Source of the DNA: Aequoribacter sp049615385
GTDB lineage: Bacteria; Pseudomonadota; Gammaproteobacteria; Pseudomonadales; Halieaceae
Strand: one strand, 5' to 3'
NCBI RefSeq assembly: GCF_049615385.1
Contig: NZ_JBMZFL010000012.1
Length of the DNA stretch: 64,000 nucleotides
In this document: one piece after another, positions 8,242 to 17,501 of the stretch
How positions within the stretch are numbered: position 1 is the stretch's first letter
Layout: each line of letters starts with the position of its first letter
Translations under genes and position numbers: made by a program
The notes under the pieces: generated by a model
Seen by the model: only the letters and a program-made list of their open reading frames with translations
Database searches by the model: none
Told to the model about the DNA's origin: nothing

Positions 8242-9504
8242 ATGCCTCATCTGTCCAAAGTTCACCTAAATCAACTCTTTATCGTTAGGGCCCTAGCGTT
8301 GGTGGCTTTTGCTGTGGGACTGTTATATCTCGCCGCGACCACGTCCGACTCCGATGTCATTACCGAAAGCACAGCAGCGCTGGTTGTACTCGCTTCCATC
8401 ACTGCGATCAGCGCCTGGTACTTCCGCGAAAAGCAGGCAGTCACCGATTTGCAGCTATCACAACAAATCGCCGTCGACATTTTAGGGTGGAGCTTTTTGA
8501 TGTATTTAACAGGGGGAGCCAACAACCCGTTCATCTCTTATTTGCTTGTACCCGTCATTATTAGCGCCGCCGTGCTGCATCAAAAATTCACAGCAGTCAT
8601 GGCGCTCGCAGCTTTATTGGCGTACAGCCTACTACTGCAGTACCACCTGCCTTTTAGCCCACTGTCACCTGCTGTGGGAAACACAACAATGCACGGTGGT
8701 GCAATGAGCAACACACATATCTTAGGCATGTGGTTCAACTTCGCGCTGAGTGCCGCACTTGTTGTACTCGTGGTCAGCCGCATGGCTCATGCTATGCGTC
8801 AACGTGAGCAAAAAGCGGCTAAGTTGCGCGAGAACAGTCTGCGCGACGAACAAATCCATGCGATTGCCACCATGGCCGCAACCACGGCTCATGAACTCGG
8901 CACGCCCTTAAATACTCTGAGTTTGTATGCAGACGAACTCAAACACCTCTGTGGTAACAAGCCCGAAGTCGAAAACCTACTCAACGCAATGGAAGAACGA
9001 CTCGACCAATGCGGGCAGATCACGCGAAAACTTGCCAGTCGAGCAGAAATAGACAAACTTAGAGCGCAATCAAGCCAGCTCGCTCAGCCTTGGCTCGAGG
9101 GTGTTATCGCACAGTGGAAAAATAAACGACCCGAAGCACACATTGCGCTGCAAACCGATGAACAATGCCAAGATGCCTCGATAAAGATAGATCAGACACT
9201 AGCCCCCGCCATCGAAAATTTGCTTAACAACGCGCTGGAGGCGGGTAGCGAGCTTATTGAAGTCAGCCTCAGCTGCTCCGGCAAGGAAATTCAGATCGCG
9301 ATTCGCGATTACGGCTCGGGCATTCCTAGCGAAATACTGACACAGATCGGCAAAACCGTCATTCAAGACTCAGAAAAGGGGCTTGGTATCGGCTTGATGT
9401 TAACTCACGCGACCATCAATAATCATGGCGGCAGCTTGTTGCATCATCAACCCGCAGACGGCGGCACGCTGACGACTGTGATATTGCCCCGAGAAAGGTG
9501 TTAG
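8242..9504 (+). CDS. regB: Redox sensor histidine kinase RegB/PrrB/RoxS type
   Basis: Membrane kinase that senses the redox state of the quinone pool and phosphorylates RegA. The ATG at 8242 has GGAG 7 bp upstream and gives 420 residues; a TTG at 8221 is rejected. The N-terminal half holds about six membrane segments, with the RegB hallmark GGANNPF at 91-97 (quinone site). The H-box AHELGTPLN gives His207. Cys247 (LDQCGQI) lies exactly 40 residues after it, the same spacing as the redox-active Cys265 and His225 of Rhodobacter RegB. ATPase boxes follow: IENLLNNALEAG, DYGSGIP and GLGIGL. regA starts 3 bp after its stop codon. Confidence 0.93.
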   Translation: MPHLSKVHLNQLFIVRALALVAFAVGLLYLAATTSDSDVITESTAALVVLASITAISAWYFREKQAVTDLQLSQQIAVDILGWSFLMYLTGGANNPFISYLLVPVIISAAVLHQKFTAVMALAALLAYSLLLQYHLPFSPLSPAVGNTTMHGGAMSNTHILGMWFNFALSAALVVLVVSRMAHAMRQREQKAAKLRENSLRDEQIHAIATMAATTAHELGTPLNTLSLYADELKHLCGNKPEVENLLNAMEERLDQCGQITRKLASRAEIDKLRAQSSQLAQPWLEGVIAQWKNKRPEAHIALQTDEQCQDASIKIDQTLAPAIENLLNNALEAGSELIEVSLSCSGKEIQIAIRDYGSGIPSEILTQIGKTVIQDSEKGLGIGLMLTHATINNHGGSLLHHQPADGGTLTTVILPRERC

Positions 9505-9507
9505 CGC

Positions 9508-10035
9508 ATGCAACGTGTCTTGATAATTGATGATGATAAGATCTTTGCAGAGACGGCACAACGTGCATTCGAGCGCGAGGGGTTTGAAGCGACATTCGAG
9601 TGCTCCGCAGATTCGGCCCTGACGAAAGCGTTAACTTGGCGCCCCGAGTTCGTGCTCCTCGATCTGAACTTAGGCGAGACCAGCGGGCTGACATTGCTTC
9701 CAAAACTCATCGAAACTTTGGGGGCCACCACCAAAATCGTGATCTTAACGGGGTATTCAAGTATTGCCACGGCCGTTGAGGCGACTCGTCTGGGCGCCCG
9801 TAACTATTTGTGCAAACCCACCAAACTGCGAGACATTGTTGCCTGCTTTACCGGCAAAAAACCATCCGAGACGAAAATACCGGATCAGCCACCCTCGGTA
9901 GAGCGCGTAAAATGGGAGCATATTCAACGAGTACTGCAAGAACATGATGGCAATATATCGGCAACAGCTCGTGCCTTAAGTATGCATCGGCGCACACTAC
10001 AGCGCATTCTCGCCAAAAAGCCGGTGGCGCGTTAA
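9508..10035 (+). CDS. regA: Redox response regulator RegA/PrrA/RoxR type
   Basis: Response regulator partner of RegB, 175 residues. The receiver domain has the acidic pocket IIDDD, phospho-acceptor Asp52 (LLDLNLGE), Thr81 and Lys103. A proline-bearing linker with PPSVERVKWEHIQ leads to a Fis-like helix-turn-helix, about 137-171, ending MHRRTLQRILAKK, a signature nearly invariant in RegA/PrrA/ActR. The family controls respiration, carbon and nitrogen fixation and, in phototrophs, photosynthesis genes. None of those targets is in this window. Its stop overlaps the convergent lipB stop by 3 bp. Confidence 0.94.
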   Translation: MQRVLIIDDDKIFAETAQRAFEREGFEATFECSADSALTKALTWRPEFVLLDLNLGETSGLTLLPKLIETLGATTKIVILTGYSSIATAVEATRLGARNYLCKPTKLRDIVACFTGKKPSETKIPDQPPSVERVKWEHIQRVLQEHDGNISATARALSMHRRTLQRILAKKPVAR

Positions 10036-10667
10036 TCTCCGGCACAGTCCCCTAACAGCTTCGACAATTGACTCTGAAGCCGCTCACCAATCGACCAGAT
10101 ACTCAAGGTTCTGCCTGGGCATTCTTGTTGCACGGACGTCACAGTCAAACCTTGATAACCACAAGGGTTAATCCTGGCAAACGGCTCTAAGTCACAATCG
10201 ACATTCAAACTTAAACCATGAAAGGTGCACCCCTTGCGGACACGCAAGCCCAACGCGGCAATCTTGCGCCCTTCAACATAAACACCCGGAGCCTTAGGAT
10301 CCGCTTGCGCCTGCAAGCCAAACTCATCCGCTAAAATTTCGATGATAGCGTTTTCAATAAGCGTCACAACCTGTCTGACGCCGAGTTTACGCCGCTTTAA
10401 ATCGACCAGCAGATAAATTACCAATTGCCCGGGGCCATGGTAGGTTACCTGCCCACCACGATCAGTCTGTACCACAGGAATATTACCCGGTGCCAAAAGG
10501 TGTTCCGCTTTTCCCGCCTGGCCCTGAGTGAATACAGGCGGGTGCTCCAAGGCCCATAATTCATCGGGGGTGCCGGCTAACCTGCTATCTGTAAATAGGC
10601 GCATGGCCGCATAGGTCCGAGCATAGTCAGCTCGGCCTAACATTTTATGCAAAACGGGAAAGGACAC
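10032..10667 (-). CDS. lipB: Octanoyl-ACP:protein transferase (lipoate biosynthesis)
   Basis: Moves octanoate from acyl carrier protein to lipoyl domains, the first step of lipoic acid synthesis. With the GTG start at 10667 the protein has 211 residues, and the catalytic pair falls at Lys135 (GRKIAALG) and Cys169 (INPCGYQG), matching E. coli numbering exactly; an ATG at 10643 would be shorter. The substrate loop RGGQVTYHGPGQ is at about 70-81. It lies 39 bp after ybeD in the usual order, but lipA, its normal downstream partner, is absent because regA converges here. Confidence 0.96.
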   Translation of the reverse strand: MSFPVLHKMLGRADYARTYAAMRLFTDSRLAGTPDELWALEHPPVFTQGQAGKAEHLLAPGNIPVVQTDRGGQVTYHGPGQLVIYLLVDLKRRKLGVRQVVTLIENAIIEILADEFGLQAQADPKAPGVYVEGRKIAALGLRVRKGCTFHGLSLNVDCDLEPFARINPCGYQGLTVTSVQQECPGRTLSIWSIGERLQSQLSKLLGDCAGD

Positions 10668-10706
10668 GCGATTCCCTAAACAACAAAACCACGAATAGGG
10701 TGGGCA

Positions 10707-10976
10707 CTAAATCACCATATTCACTAAGCCAGAATCCATTAATGCTTGATGCATTGCCGACAATTGCGGCTCTCCCGTTGCGGTAATGGTAACTGTCAGT
10801 GAGCAAAACGTACCCTCGCGGCTGACCTTACGAGAAATCTGTGCTCTGTCAAATCCCGGCGCATGGGTCTCTACGATCTCGAAAACTGTTGTTTCAAAAT
10901 GATCGCATTGCCGACCTAAAATTTTGACGGGGTACTCGCAAGGAAATTCGATTTTGGGCGGTTCAGGCTGACTCAT
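10707..10976 (-). CDS. ybeD: YbeD/DUF493 family protein
   Basis: Small 89-residue protein of the DUF493 (YbeD) family, a ferredoxin-like fold resembling regulatory ACT domains. The FPCEYPVKILGR start and the alternating strand/helix pattern fit. The biochemical role is not established. It sits between dacA and lipB as in many gammaproteobacteria, which hints at a link with lipoate supply or envelope growth. The ATG is preceded by AGGAAG. dacA ends 12 bp upstream. Confidence 0.9.
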   Translation of the reverse strand: MSQPEPPKIEFPCEYPVKILGRQCDHFETTVFEIVETHAPGFDRAQISRKVSREGTFCSLTVTITATGEPQLSAMHQALMDSGLVNMVI

Positions 10977-10988
10977 GTGACTGGCTTC

Positions 10989-12158
10989 CTACTCTTTAGG
11001 TTCGGGCGACAACAGTGTGTCGATCCACATAAGAATGCGATCCCACAAACGCGCAAAAAAGCCAGCCTCTTCGACATCGTGTAGCGCAACGACCGGCCCT
11101 TCATAGATTTGCTCTTCGTCAAGGCGTAAACTGACTCGCCCCACTTCGTCACCCCTTTTTATGGGGGCTGACAGGGGTTCATTCAAGGTCACAACTTGTG
11201 CAATATTTCGGCGCTCACCTCGGGGTAATGTCAGAGTGATGGCATCGACAACACCCACACTCAGGTAATCGGCCAAACCCATCCATACCTCGGGCTTCTC
11301 CATCTCACGCTCAGCGGGCAGTAGTTCCGCGGTTTCGAAATACCGGAACCCGTAGTTCAACAAACTGCGTGTTTCGCTCGCGCGAGTTTTAGCGCTACTG
11401 GTACCCAGCACCACCGAAATCAACCGCATGTCGCCGCGCTTCGCCGAGGATACTAGGCCGTATCCCGCCTCACTGGTATAACCCGTTTTTAAACCATCAA
11501 CAGACGGGTCTTCACCCAAGAGCGTATTTCGGTTGTACTGTTTGATGTTGTTAAATGTGTAATCGCGCTCAGCGTAGATTTGATAATGCGTTGGAAAATC
11601 CTGAATAATCGCCTTCGCCAACAGCGCAAGATCATGCGCTGTCGTGAGATGATTAGGCGAGGGCAACCCGTGTGAATTTTCAAAATAGCTGTCGTTCATA
11701 CCCAAACGCTGCCCGTGGGTGTTCATCATGTCCGCGAAAGCAGTTTCATTGCCGGCTAAGTGCTCGGCAATTGCAACCGTAGCATCATTACCCGACGAGA
11801 TAACAATGCCTTTTTCCAAATCGCTAATAGAGACCTCCATGCCAGGCTCCAGCCACATCAGTGACGAACCCTTGAATATCGGGTTTTGCGCCCAGGCATT
11901 TTCGCTGATCAAGACCTTGTCATCGAACGCCACTCGACCGCGCTCAATCTCGTAACTCAGCACGTAACTTGTCATCAACTTGGTCAAACTGGCCGGGGGA
12001 AGCTGTTCGTTCGCGTTGCTCTCGGCAATGACATAGCCGGTAGTAGCGTCGATTAAATAGTGAGCTCTCGCAGCGACCTCTGGTGGTGCGGGAATGATGG
12101 CAGCGGAAACCGATACGCTAAACCCCAGAGCGGCCGCGGTGGCCAGTAGTTTTTGCAT
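10989..12158 (-). CDS. dacA: D-alanyl-D-alanine carboxypeptidase (PBP5/6 family)
   Basis: Trims the terminal D-Ala from peptidoglycan pentapeptides. I start it at ATG 12158, preceded by AAGGA and beginning a clean signal peptide (MQKLLATAAALGFSVSVSAA), giving 389 residues; a frame to 12218 would add 20 residues before the signal. The active-site motifs are S57-LT-K60, S122-G-N124 and K214-T-G216. A C-terminal beta domain is followed by an amphipathic helix (FFARLWDRILMWIDTLL) that anchors the enzyme to the outer face of the inner membrane. The start lies 56 bp after the rlpA stop. Confidence 0.95.
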   Translation of the reverse strand: MQKLLATAAALGFSVSVSAAIIPAPPEVAARAHYLIDATTGYVIAESNANEQLPPASLTKLMTSYVLSYEIERGRVAFDDKVLISENAWAQNPIFKGSSLMWLEPGMEVSISDLEKGIVISSGNDATVAIAEHLAGNETAFADMMNTHGQRLGMNDSYFENSHGLPSPNHLTTAHDLALLAKAIIQDFPTHYQIYAERDYTFNNIKQYNRNTLLGEDPSVDGLKTGYTSEAGYGLVSSAKRGDMRLISVVLGTSSAKTRASETRSLLNYGFRYFETAELLPAEREMEKPEVWMGLADYLSVGVVDAITLTLPRGERRNIAQVVTLNEPLSAPIKRGDEVGRVSLRLDEEQIYEGPVVALHDVEEAGFFARLWDRILMWIDTLLSPEPKE

Positions 12159-12214
12159 GAGAATTTTGTTCCTTTTAGGTCGACATGTAGATGTTAACGG
12201 ATCAGACTTGACGA

Positions 12215-13006
12215 TCAAAGCACTACGCCTTCGCGAATACGGCTGTACTCTTTAAATCCAGCCTCGAGCACGCGGTTCTCGAGGGCCCCTAGCTCTTTTG
12301 AATCATCGATGGGGCCAATTCGGACTCGATACACTATTTTGTCGGCAAACCGTGCCGGACTAATAAAGACAGGAAAAGTCGTTCTATTTTGTAGTTCTTT
12401 ACGGCGGAGCTCGGCGCTGTCACGAGAAGAAAACGCCCCCACCTGCAAATAGCGATAGGCGTCATCAGTGCTCGCGCGCAAATCTTCAGTACCCTCAATG
12501 GATAAGACTTCTAGATGCACCTGCGCTGTGCCGGCCTGGTCGAAACCCAACTTAACTGCAGCACCGTAAGATAAGTCGATAATACGATCACTGTGAAAGG
12601 GGCCCCGATCATTAACGCGAACAACCATACTGCGGCCGTTATCTAAGTTAGTCACTTTTACAAACGTAGGTATCGGTAAACTTTTATGAGCCGCCGAGGC
12701 TTTGTACATGTCAAATACTTCACCATTAGACGTCAGCTCGCCGTGAAACTTTGCACCATACCAAGAGGCTGTGCCAGTTTCCTCAAAGCCTACAGCCGAA
12801 GGCATGACCCAATAGGTTTGACCGTTAACGGTGTAAGGTGATTTATTGCCAGCGGCTCGGATTGCCTCGGCGCGAGGGACTGCGTCGGCGACCTGATGAG
12901 CCAGAACAGGTACGACAGGTGCCCTGTCTTGACGCATACGATAGCGCCCATCGGTACAGCCGACGATCGCGATCGAGAGCAGCCCAATTAAGGCCCACCG
13001 AATCAC
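12215..13006 (-). CDS. rlpA: Septal-ring lytic transglycosylase lipoprotein RlpA
   Basis: Lipoprotein of 263 residues that binds, and in Pseudomonas cleaves, glycan strands lacking stem peptides. The lipobox is SIAIVGC, with lipidated Cys17. The double-psi beta-barrel domain (about 75-155) carries GTASWYGAKFHGELTSNGE and the acidic VNDRGPF loop, both typical of active RlpA. A SPOR domain occupies about 185-260. The GTG start at 13006 overlaps the mltB stop (GTGA), so translation is probably coupled. Confidence 0.93.
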   Translation of the reverse strand: MIRWALIGLLSIAIVGCTDGRYRMRQDRAPVVPVLAHQVADAVPRAEAIRAAGNKSPYTVNGQTYWVMPSAVGFEETGTASWYGAKFHGELTSNGEVFDMYKASAAHKSLPIPTFVKVTNLDNGRSMVVRVNDRGPFHSDRIIDLSYGAAVKLGFDQAGTAQVHLEVLSIEGTEDLRASTDDAYRYLQVGAFSSRDSAELRRKELQNRTTFPVFISPARFADKIVYRVRIGPIDDSKELGALENRVLEAGFKEYSRIREGVVL

Positions 13007-14004
13007 TGCTCTCGCAACCCTGCAGCTAATGCCTCCGACAATTCAGTGACCGCCATAGCGTACATGCGACTGTGGTTGTAACGGGTAATAGCATAAAAGT
13101 TGCTGAACACTAGCCACTGCTGTGGCCCAACTTCGGTTTCCATCTCAATAGGCTCAATCAAACTATCTGACGGCAAACTTGGGCTAAGGAGTGCGGCAGC
13201 CTCGGCAGGTAGCTCAGCGATAGTGTAGCTGAGCTTTAAATCGTCAGTAAGCCACTCTGGGGCCAAAAACTGTTCAGTTTTCAGCGGCAGTGTAATCGGT
13301 TGCCCTGCTTTCCAACCGTGCCTTTTTAGATAGTGCCCCACGCTACCTATCGCGTCGGCTTCATTATTCCAAATATCAACGAAGTCATCGCCATCAAAAT
13401 CGATTGCGTACGCCCGATAGCTACTGGGCATAAACTGCCCAAAACCCATGGCTCCTGCATAAGAGCCTTTCGGCTCTAATGGGTTAATTTTTTGTTCTTT
13501 AGCTAACTGCAAATATTCGACCAACTGCTTGCGAAAAAACTTTGATCGCTTGGGGTAGTCAAAAGCCAAGGTGGATAAAGCATCAATCACTCGATAAGAA
13601 CCTGCTATACGACCGTAGTAGGTTTCTACTCCGATAATTGCGGCCATTACTTCAGCGGGGACACCAAGCTCTCGCTCTGCACGCGCTAAGGTCTCTTGAT
13701 GAGCCCGCATGAATTCTAAGCCTTCTTTGATGCGGCGCTCCGTTAAGAAGATATTTTGGTACTCGTGCCAAGCCAACACCTTTTCAGCGGGCCGAGAGAT
13801 TGCATCGATGATCGACTGTTTTTTCTCGGCTGCACGAAAGAGTTCGACCAACTCGGACTCAGTATAACCAAAGGCCTCTAACTGTGATGTAAGCTCTGAA
13901 AGCTTTAATTCTGGGTGATCGCTGTAATCGGCCCAGACGCCGGTTCCTGAAATCGCTAACACTAAACCAAACCACCGCAATCTTTTAACCATCACATACC
14001 TCAT
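13003..14004 (-). CDS. mltB: Lytic murein transglycosylase B
   Basis: Cleaves glycan strands with formation of 1,6-anhydro-MurNAc. The ATG at 14004 overlaps the rodA stop (TGATG), giving 333 residues; a TTG one codon earlier is less likely. A signal peptide ending GVWA precedes the mature protein, and no lipobox Cys is seen, so this is a soluble or periplasmic form. The catalytic Glu is in IIGVETYYGR at about 127, followed by the family motif GAMGFGQFMPSSY. It belongs to the mrd cell-elongation cluster. Confidence 0.93.
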   Translation of the reverse strand: MRYVMVKRLRWFGLVLAISGTGVWADYSDHPELKLSELTSQLEAFGYTESELVELFRAAEKKQSIIDAISRPAEKVLAWHEYQNIFLTERRIKEGLEFMRAHQETLARAERELGVPAEVMAAIIGVETYYGRIAGSYRVIDALSTLAFDYPKRSKFFRKQLVEYLQLAKEQKINPLEPKGSYAGAMGFGQFMPSSYRAYAIDFDGDDFVDIWNNEADAIGSVGHYLKRHGWKAGQPITLPLKTEQFLAPEWLTDDLKLSYTIAELPAEAAALLSPSLPSDSLIEPIEMETEVGPQQWLVFSNFYAITRYNHSRMYAMAVTELSEALAAGLREQ

Positions 14005-15140
14005 CAATTTACTTGGCGCTTATCTTGACTAATCGACATCAGGATACCGAAACCTGCCAGCAGAGTCACAATAGATGTCCCGCCGGCGCTGACCAAGGGC
14101 AAGGGCACGCCCACAACGGGTAAAATGCCCGCAACCATCCCCATATTAACGAATACATACACAAAAAACGTTAGGGTTATGCTTGCTCCAACCAATCGGC
14201 CATAGGTCGACTGCGCATTGTAACTAATCCAGAAACCGCGCAAACAAATAAACAGATAGAGCACCACCAGCCAAAGTACGCCCTGAAGACCATATTCTTC
14301 TGCGAGCACCGCAATAATAAAATCGGTGTTACTCTCGGGTAGAAAATCCAACAGCGTCTGAGTGCCTTGCATATAGCCTTTACCCGACCAGCCTCCTGAC
14401 CCTATCGCTGTCTTACTTTGTATGATGTTCCAGCCAGCACCGAGCCGATCGCTCTCGGGGTCCAGTAAGGTCAGAACCCGCTGCCTTTGATAATCTTTCA
14501 TCACAAAGGACCACAACGGCCAGATCGACGCCACTCCGATACCAGCGGCTGTCAGGAGGTATCGCCAAGACAGACCGGCTAAGAACAACACAAAAAAACC
14601 TGATACTGCAACGAGAATAGCGGTACCCAAATCGGGTTGCAAAAAAATCAACACCGCAGGGAGCCCCATCAAAATAAGGGTAGCACCCACATACTTTGGA
14701 TTGGGCGGCAAGCTGCGTTTAGCCAAATACCAGGCCACTGTTAGGGGCACCGCAAGTTTCATAATTTCCGAGGGCTGAAACCGGAACCCCCCCAACGATA
14801 GCCAGCGTTGCGCGCCTTTAGCGCCCACACCGACAAACAACACGGCAATTAATGCCAGTACCCCAGCAAGATACATCCAAGGCGCCAAGCGCGCATACCG
14901 ATAGACTGGAATCTGAGCGGCCACTAACATTCCACAAAAGCCTATCAGCAAATACACAGACTGCCGCTGAATGGCTGCGTTACTGCCATCAACCGCACTA
15001 TTCAACACTGTTAAGCCAAAACCAGCCAGTACCAATAAACCGCTGAGCAACCAGGGGTCCAGCTTTAAAATAGACCAAACCGTTGAACTGCGGCGAAAAG
15101 CGTCACCGCTATGGGGCATGCGACGCAGATACTCAGCCAT
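14004..15140 (-). CDS. rodA: Peptidoglycan glycosyltransferase RodA
   Basis: SEDS-family lipid II polymerase of the elongasome, partner of PBP2. The 378 residues contain about ten membrane helices. Recognisable SEDS elements are GAKGAQRWLSLGGFRFQPSE (about 107-126), QPDLGTAIL (about 168-176) and the late GVPLPLVSAGGTS loop (about 344-356). The ATG at 15140 lies inside the end of mrdA, an 8-bp overlap, implying coupled synthesis of the two partners. The stop overlaps the mltB start. Confidence 0.95.
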   Translation of the reverse strand: MAEYLRRMPHSGDAFRRSSTVWSILKLDPWLLSGLLVLAGFGLTVLNSAVDGSNAAIQRQSVYLLIGFCGMLVAAQIPVYRYARLAPWMYLAGVLALIAVLFVGVGAKGAQRWLSLGGFRFQPSEIMKLAVPLTVAWYLAKRSLPPNPKYVGATLILMGLPAVLIFLQPDLGTAILVAVSGFFVLFLAGLSWRYLLTAAGIGVASIWPLWSFVMKDYQRQRVLTLLDPESDRLGAGWNIIQSKTAIGSGGWSGKGYMQGTQTLLDFLPESNTDFIIAVLAEEYGLQGVLWLVVLYLFICLRGFWISYNAQSTYGRLVGASITLTFFVYVFVNMGMVAGILPVVGVPLPLVSAGGTSIVTLLAGFGILMSISQDKRQVN

Positions 15141-17070
15141 TGCTCGCCACCCCTACATTTCGCATAACGCCTTTATCTGGGTTCGCCAACCATGCGTCCA
15201 GCACAGCCCTAGCAACCGGAACGGCCGCACTACTACCGCCACCGTTTTCGACAATCACCGCAAGCGCAATCGTAGGCGCTTCGATCGGTGCAAACGCAAT
15301 AAACAGACCGTGATTTCGATGCCGTTCGGCAATCTCTTCTTCATCGTATTCTTCATCTTGAGCAATCCCAATCACTTGCGCTGTGCCGGTTTTTGACGCC
15401 ACTCGGTACTGTAAACCTTTGGCCATGGCATGTGCAGTTCCACTGCGCTCGTGCACAACAGCCTCCATACCTTCTATGATCGCCTGCCAATGTGATGGTT
15501 CAATATCAGGCAGCTGCAGACGCTTAGTTTCAGGCACTACGCCATCGACTTCGGCCACCAGCGAAGGTTTATAGGCGTACCCTCGATTTGCGAGAACCGA
15601 CGTCATTAACGCCAGCTGCATGGGTGTGGCCAACATATAACCCTGACCAATCCCCACGCTTAAGGTCTCACCTGGGTACCAGGGGCGCCCCCGATTCTGT
15701 AATTTCCATTCCGACGAGGGCAAAACCCCCGGACGCTCATTGATCGTATCCACACCTGTTCGAGCACCCAAATTAAAATGTTGCAAGAAATCATGCATGC
15801 GATCGACCGTCATATTGCGCGCTAGGTCATAAAAGTACACATCACACGATTCGGCAATCGCCATGTGCAAATCAACCTTATCGGCATGTCCACGACCTCG
15901 AATACGCAACACCCAATCGCGGTAACGTCGGTCGTCTCCGGGGATGGTATACCACCCTGGATCGGCGACTTTTGATTGCGGTGTCACTAAACCCATGTGT
16001 AAGCCCGCTAGCCCAATCGCGGGCTTGACCGTTGAACCAGGCGGATACTGCCCCTGCAGCGCTCTGTTAAACAAGGGGACATCGGGCGAATCCCGCAACT
16101 CTGCGTACTCTTTAAAACTGATGCCATTCACAAAAGAGTTGGGGTCAAAACTTGGACTTGAATAGAGCGCCAGAACGCCGCCATCTCGGGGATCAATAGC
16201 CACAACTGCACCACGCTGCCCCTGGAGGGCTTGCGCCGCAGCAAGCTGTAAATCAGCATCCAGATTCAGCGTTAAATCCTTCCCCGGTACAGGGGGTGTT
16301 TTTTCAACCAGTCGCATGATACGGCCGCGCGCATCCGTCTCGACAGTTTGCACACCCACCTGACCCAATAGTGCTGTCTCGTAATACTTTTCAATGCCTG
16401 TTTTGCCAATGTGGAAGGTACCCTCGTAAGGCCCCTCCGGCAGCGTTTGCAGTTCGCGTTCGTTAATCCGGCCGACATAGCCGATTGCATGGGCAAATAG
16501 ATCGGCCAACGGATAAGATCTAATCAGCTGAGCCTCGATTTCAACGCCTGGTAATTCGTGACTATTTACCGCAATACGAGCTCTCTCGTCTTCCGAGATA
16601 CGGAACTTAAGAGGTACAGGCGCATAGGGTCGTGTGCTAGGGCGGCGACGCTGAAAGGCCGCGACATCGTCATCCGACAACTCGATGATTTGCTGCAAAC
16701 GCTCAATGATCTCATCGAGCCCCCCCGTTCTCTCTACCACAACCGACAGAACGAACGAAGGTTCATTTTCAGCAATTAAACGACCCGCTCGGTCTCGAAT
16801 TAATCCGCGGCGAGGCGGCAAAGGCTGGGTCTGCAGTCGGTTTTGATCAGATTGCGTTGCGTAAATCGCATGATCAACGATCTGCAAATGGTAGTAGCGA
16901 ACCACGATCAACCCGAGCATGACGGCAAAAATCACTAAAGTAACGACCAAACGGTCCGCGAAGATTCGGCCTTCGCGATTGGCGTCTTTCAATAAGTTGC
17001 GCTCAGCTGCCACCGTTCGATCTCTTAGAGTTATGCGCGATGATATGGGTGCCCTATCGATAGTGACCAC
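15133..17070 (-). CDS. mrdA: Penicillin-binding protein 2 (elongation transpeptidase)
   Basis: Class B PBP, 645 residues, which cross-links peptidoglycan made by RodA. One membrane helix is at about 39-58. The pedestal domain follows, then the transpeptidase motifs S346-TV-K349, S408-C-D410 and K560-T-G562. The start is the GTG at 17070, because the next candidate (GTG 17013) would remove the short conserved LRDRT stretch. The first 40 bp overlap the end of rlmH. The overlap and the non-ATG start may keep expression low. Confidence 0.94.
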   Translation of the reverse strand: MVTIDRAPISSRITLRDRTVAAERNLLKDANREGRIFADRLVVTLVIFAVMLGLIVVRYYHLQIVDHAIYATQSDQNRLQTQPLPPRRGLIRDRAGRLIAENEPSFVLSVVVERTGGLDEIIERLQQIIELSDDDVAAFQRRRPSTRPYAPVPLKFRISEDERARIAVNSHELPGVEIEAQLIRSYPLADLFAHAIGYVGRINERELQTLPEGPYEGTFHIGKTGIEKYYETALLGQVGVQTVETDARGRIMRLVEKTPPVPGKDLTLNLDADLQLAAAQALQGQRGAVVAIDPRDGGVLALYSSPSFDPNSFVNGISFKEYAELRDSPDVPLFNRALQGQYPPGSTVKPAIGLAGLHMGLVTPQSKVADPGWYTIPGDDRRYRDWVLRIRGRGHADKVDLHMAIAESCDVYFYDLARNMTVDRMHDFLQHFNLGARTGVDTINERPGVLPSSEWKLQNRGRPWYPGETLSVGIGQGYMLATPMQLALMTSVLANRGYAYKPSLVAEVDGVVPETKRLQLPDIEPSHWQAIIEGMEAVVHERSGTAHAMAKGLQYRVASKTGTAQVIGIAQDEEYDEEEIAERHRNHGLFIAFAPIEAPTIALAVIVENGGGSSAAVPVARAVLDAWLANPDKGVMRNVGVASNG

Positions 17071-17501
17071 GCCCGATAGAGCTGCTCGGCCAATACCACT
17101 CTGACGAGCGCGTGGGGCAGTGTCAAGGCACTGAGTGACAATCTTTGATTCGCACGCGCCAAACAGCTTTGATCCAGTCCGTCAGGGCCTCCGATCAGAA
17201 TCACGAGGTCACCCCTGTGAGCTTGCCACGCCTGCCAGTTCTCGGCCAATTCCTCGCTGGAGCATGACTTGCCTCGAACATCGAGAGCAACGACGAAGTC
17301 GTCTTCGCGAATCTGCTTCAGAATCGATTGCGCCTCAGTTGCTAAATAATGCTCGGCTTTGCGATCTTTGCGGCGTGTCGCTAGCGGTAAACTGACCCAA
17401 TCGATTTTCACATCACGCGGCAACCGCTTGTCGTAATCGGCCACCCCAGCCTCAACCCAAGAGGGCATTTTGCCAGCGATAGTTAAAACTCTAATCTTCA
17501 C
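17031..17501 (-). CDS. rlmH: 23S rRNA pseudouridine-1915 N3-methyltransferase
   Basis: SPOUT-class methyltransferase acting on pseudouridine 1915 in helix 69 of assembled 70S ribosomes, with S-adenosylmethionine as donor. The 156 residues match the 155-residue E. coli protein end to end: the LIGGPDGL knot loop, the SLSALTLPHALVRVVLAEQL stretch and the terminal HPYHR that contacts the substrate. It starts with GTG and overlaps rsfS by 11 bp and mrdA by 40 bp. Confidence 0.95.
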   Translation of the reverse strand: MKIRVLTIAGKMPSWVEAGVADYDKRLPRDVKIDWVSLPLATRRKDRKAEHYLATEAQSILKQIREDDFVVALDVRGKSCSSEELAENWQAWQAHRGDLVILIGGPDGLDQSCLARANQRLSLSALTLPHALVRVVLAEQLYRAWSLSIGHPYHRA

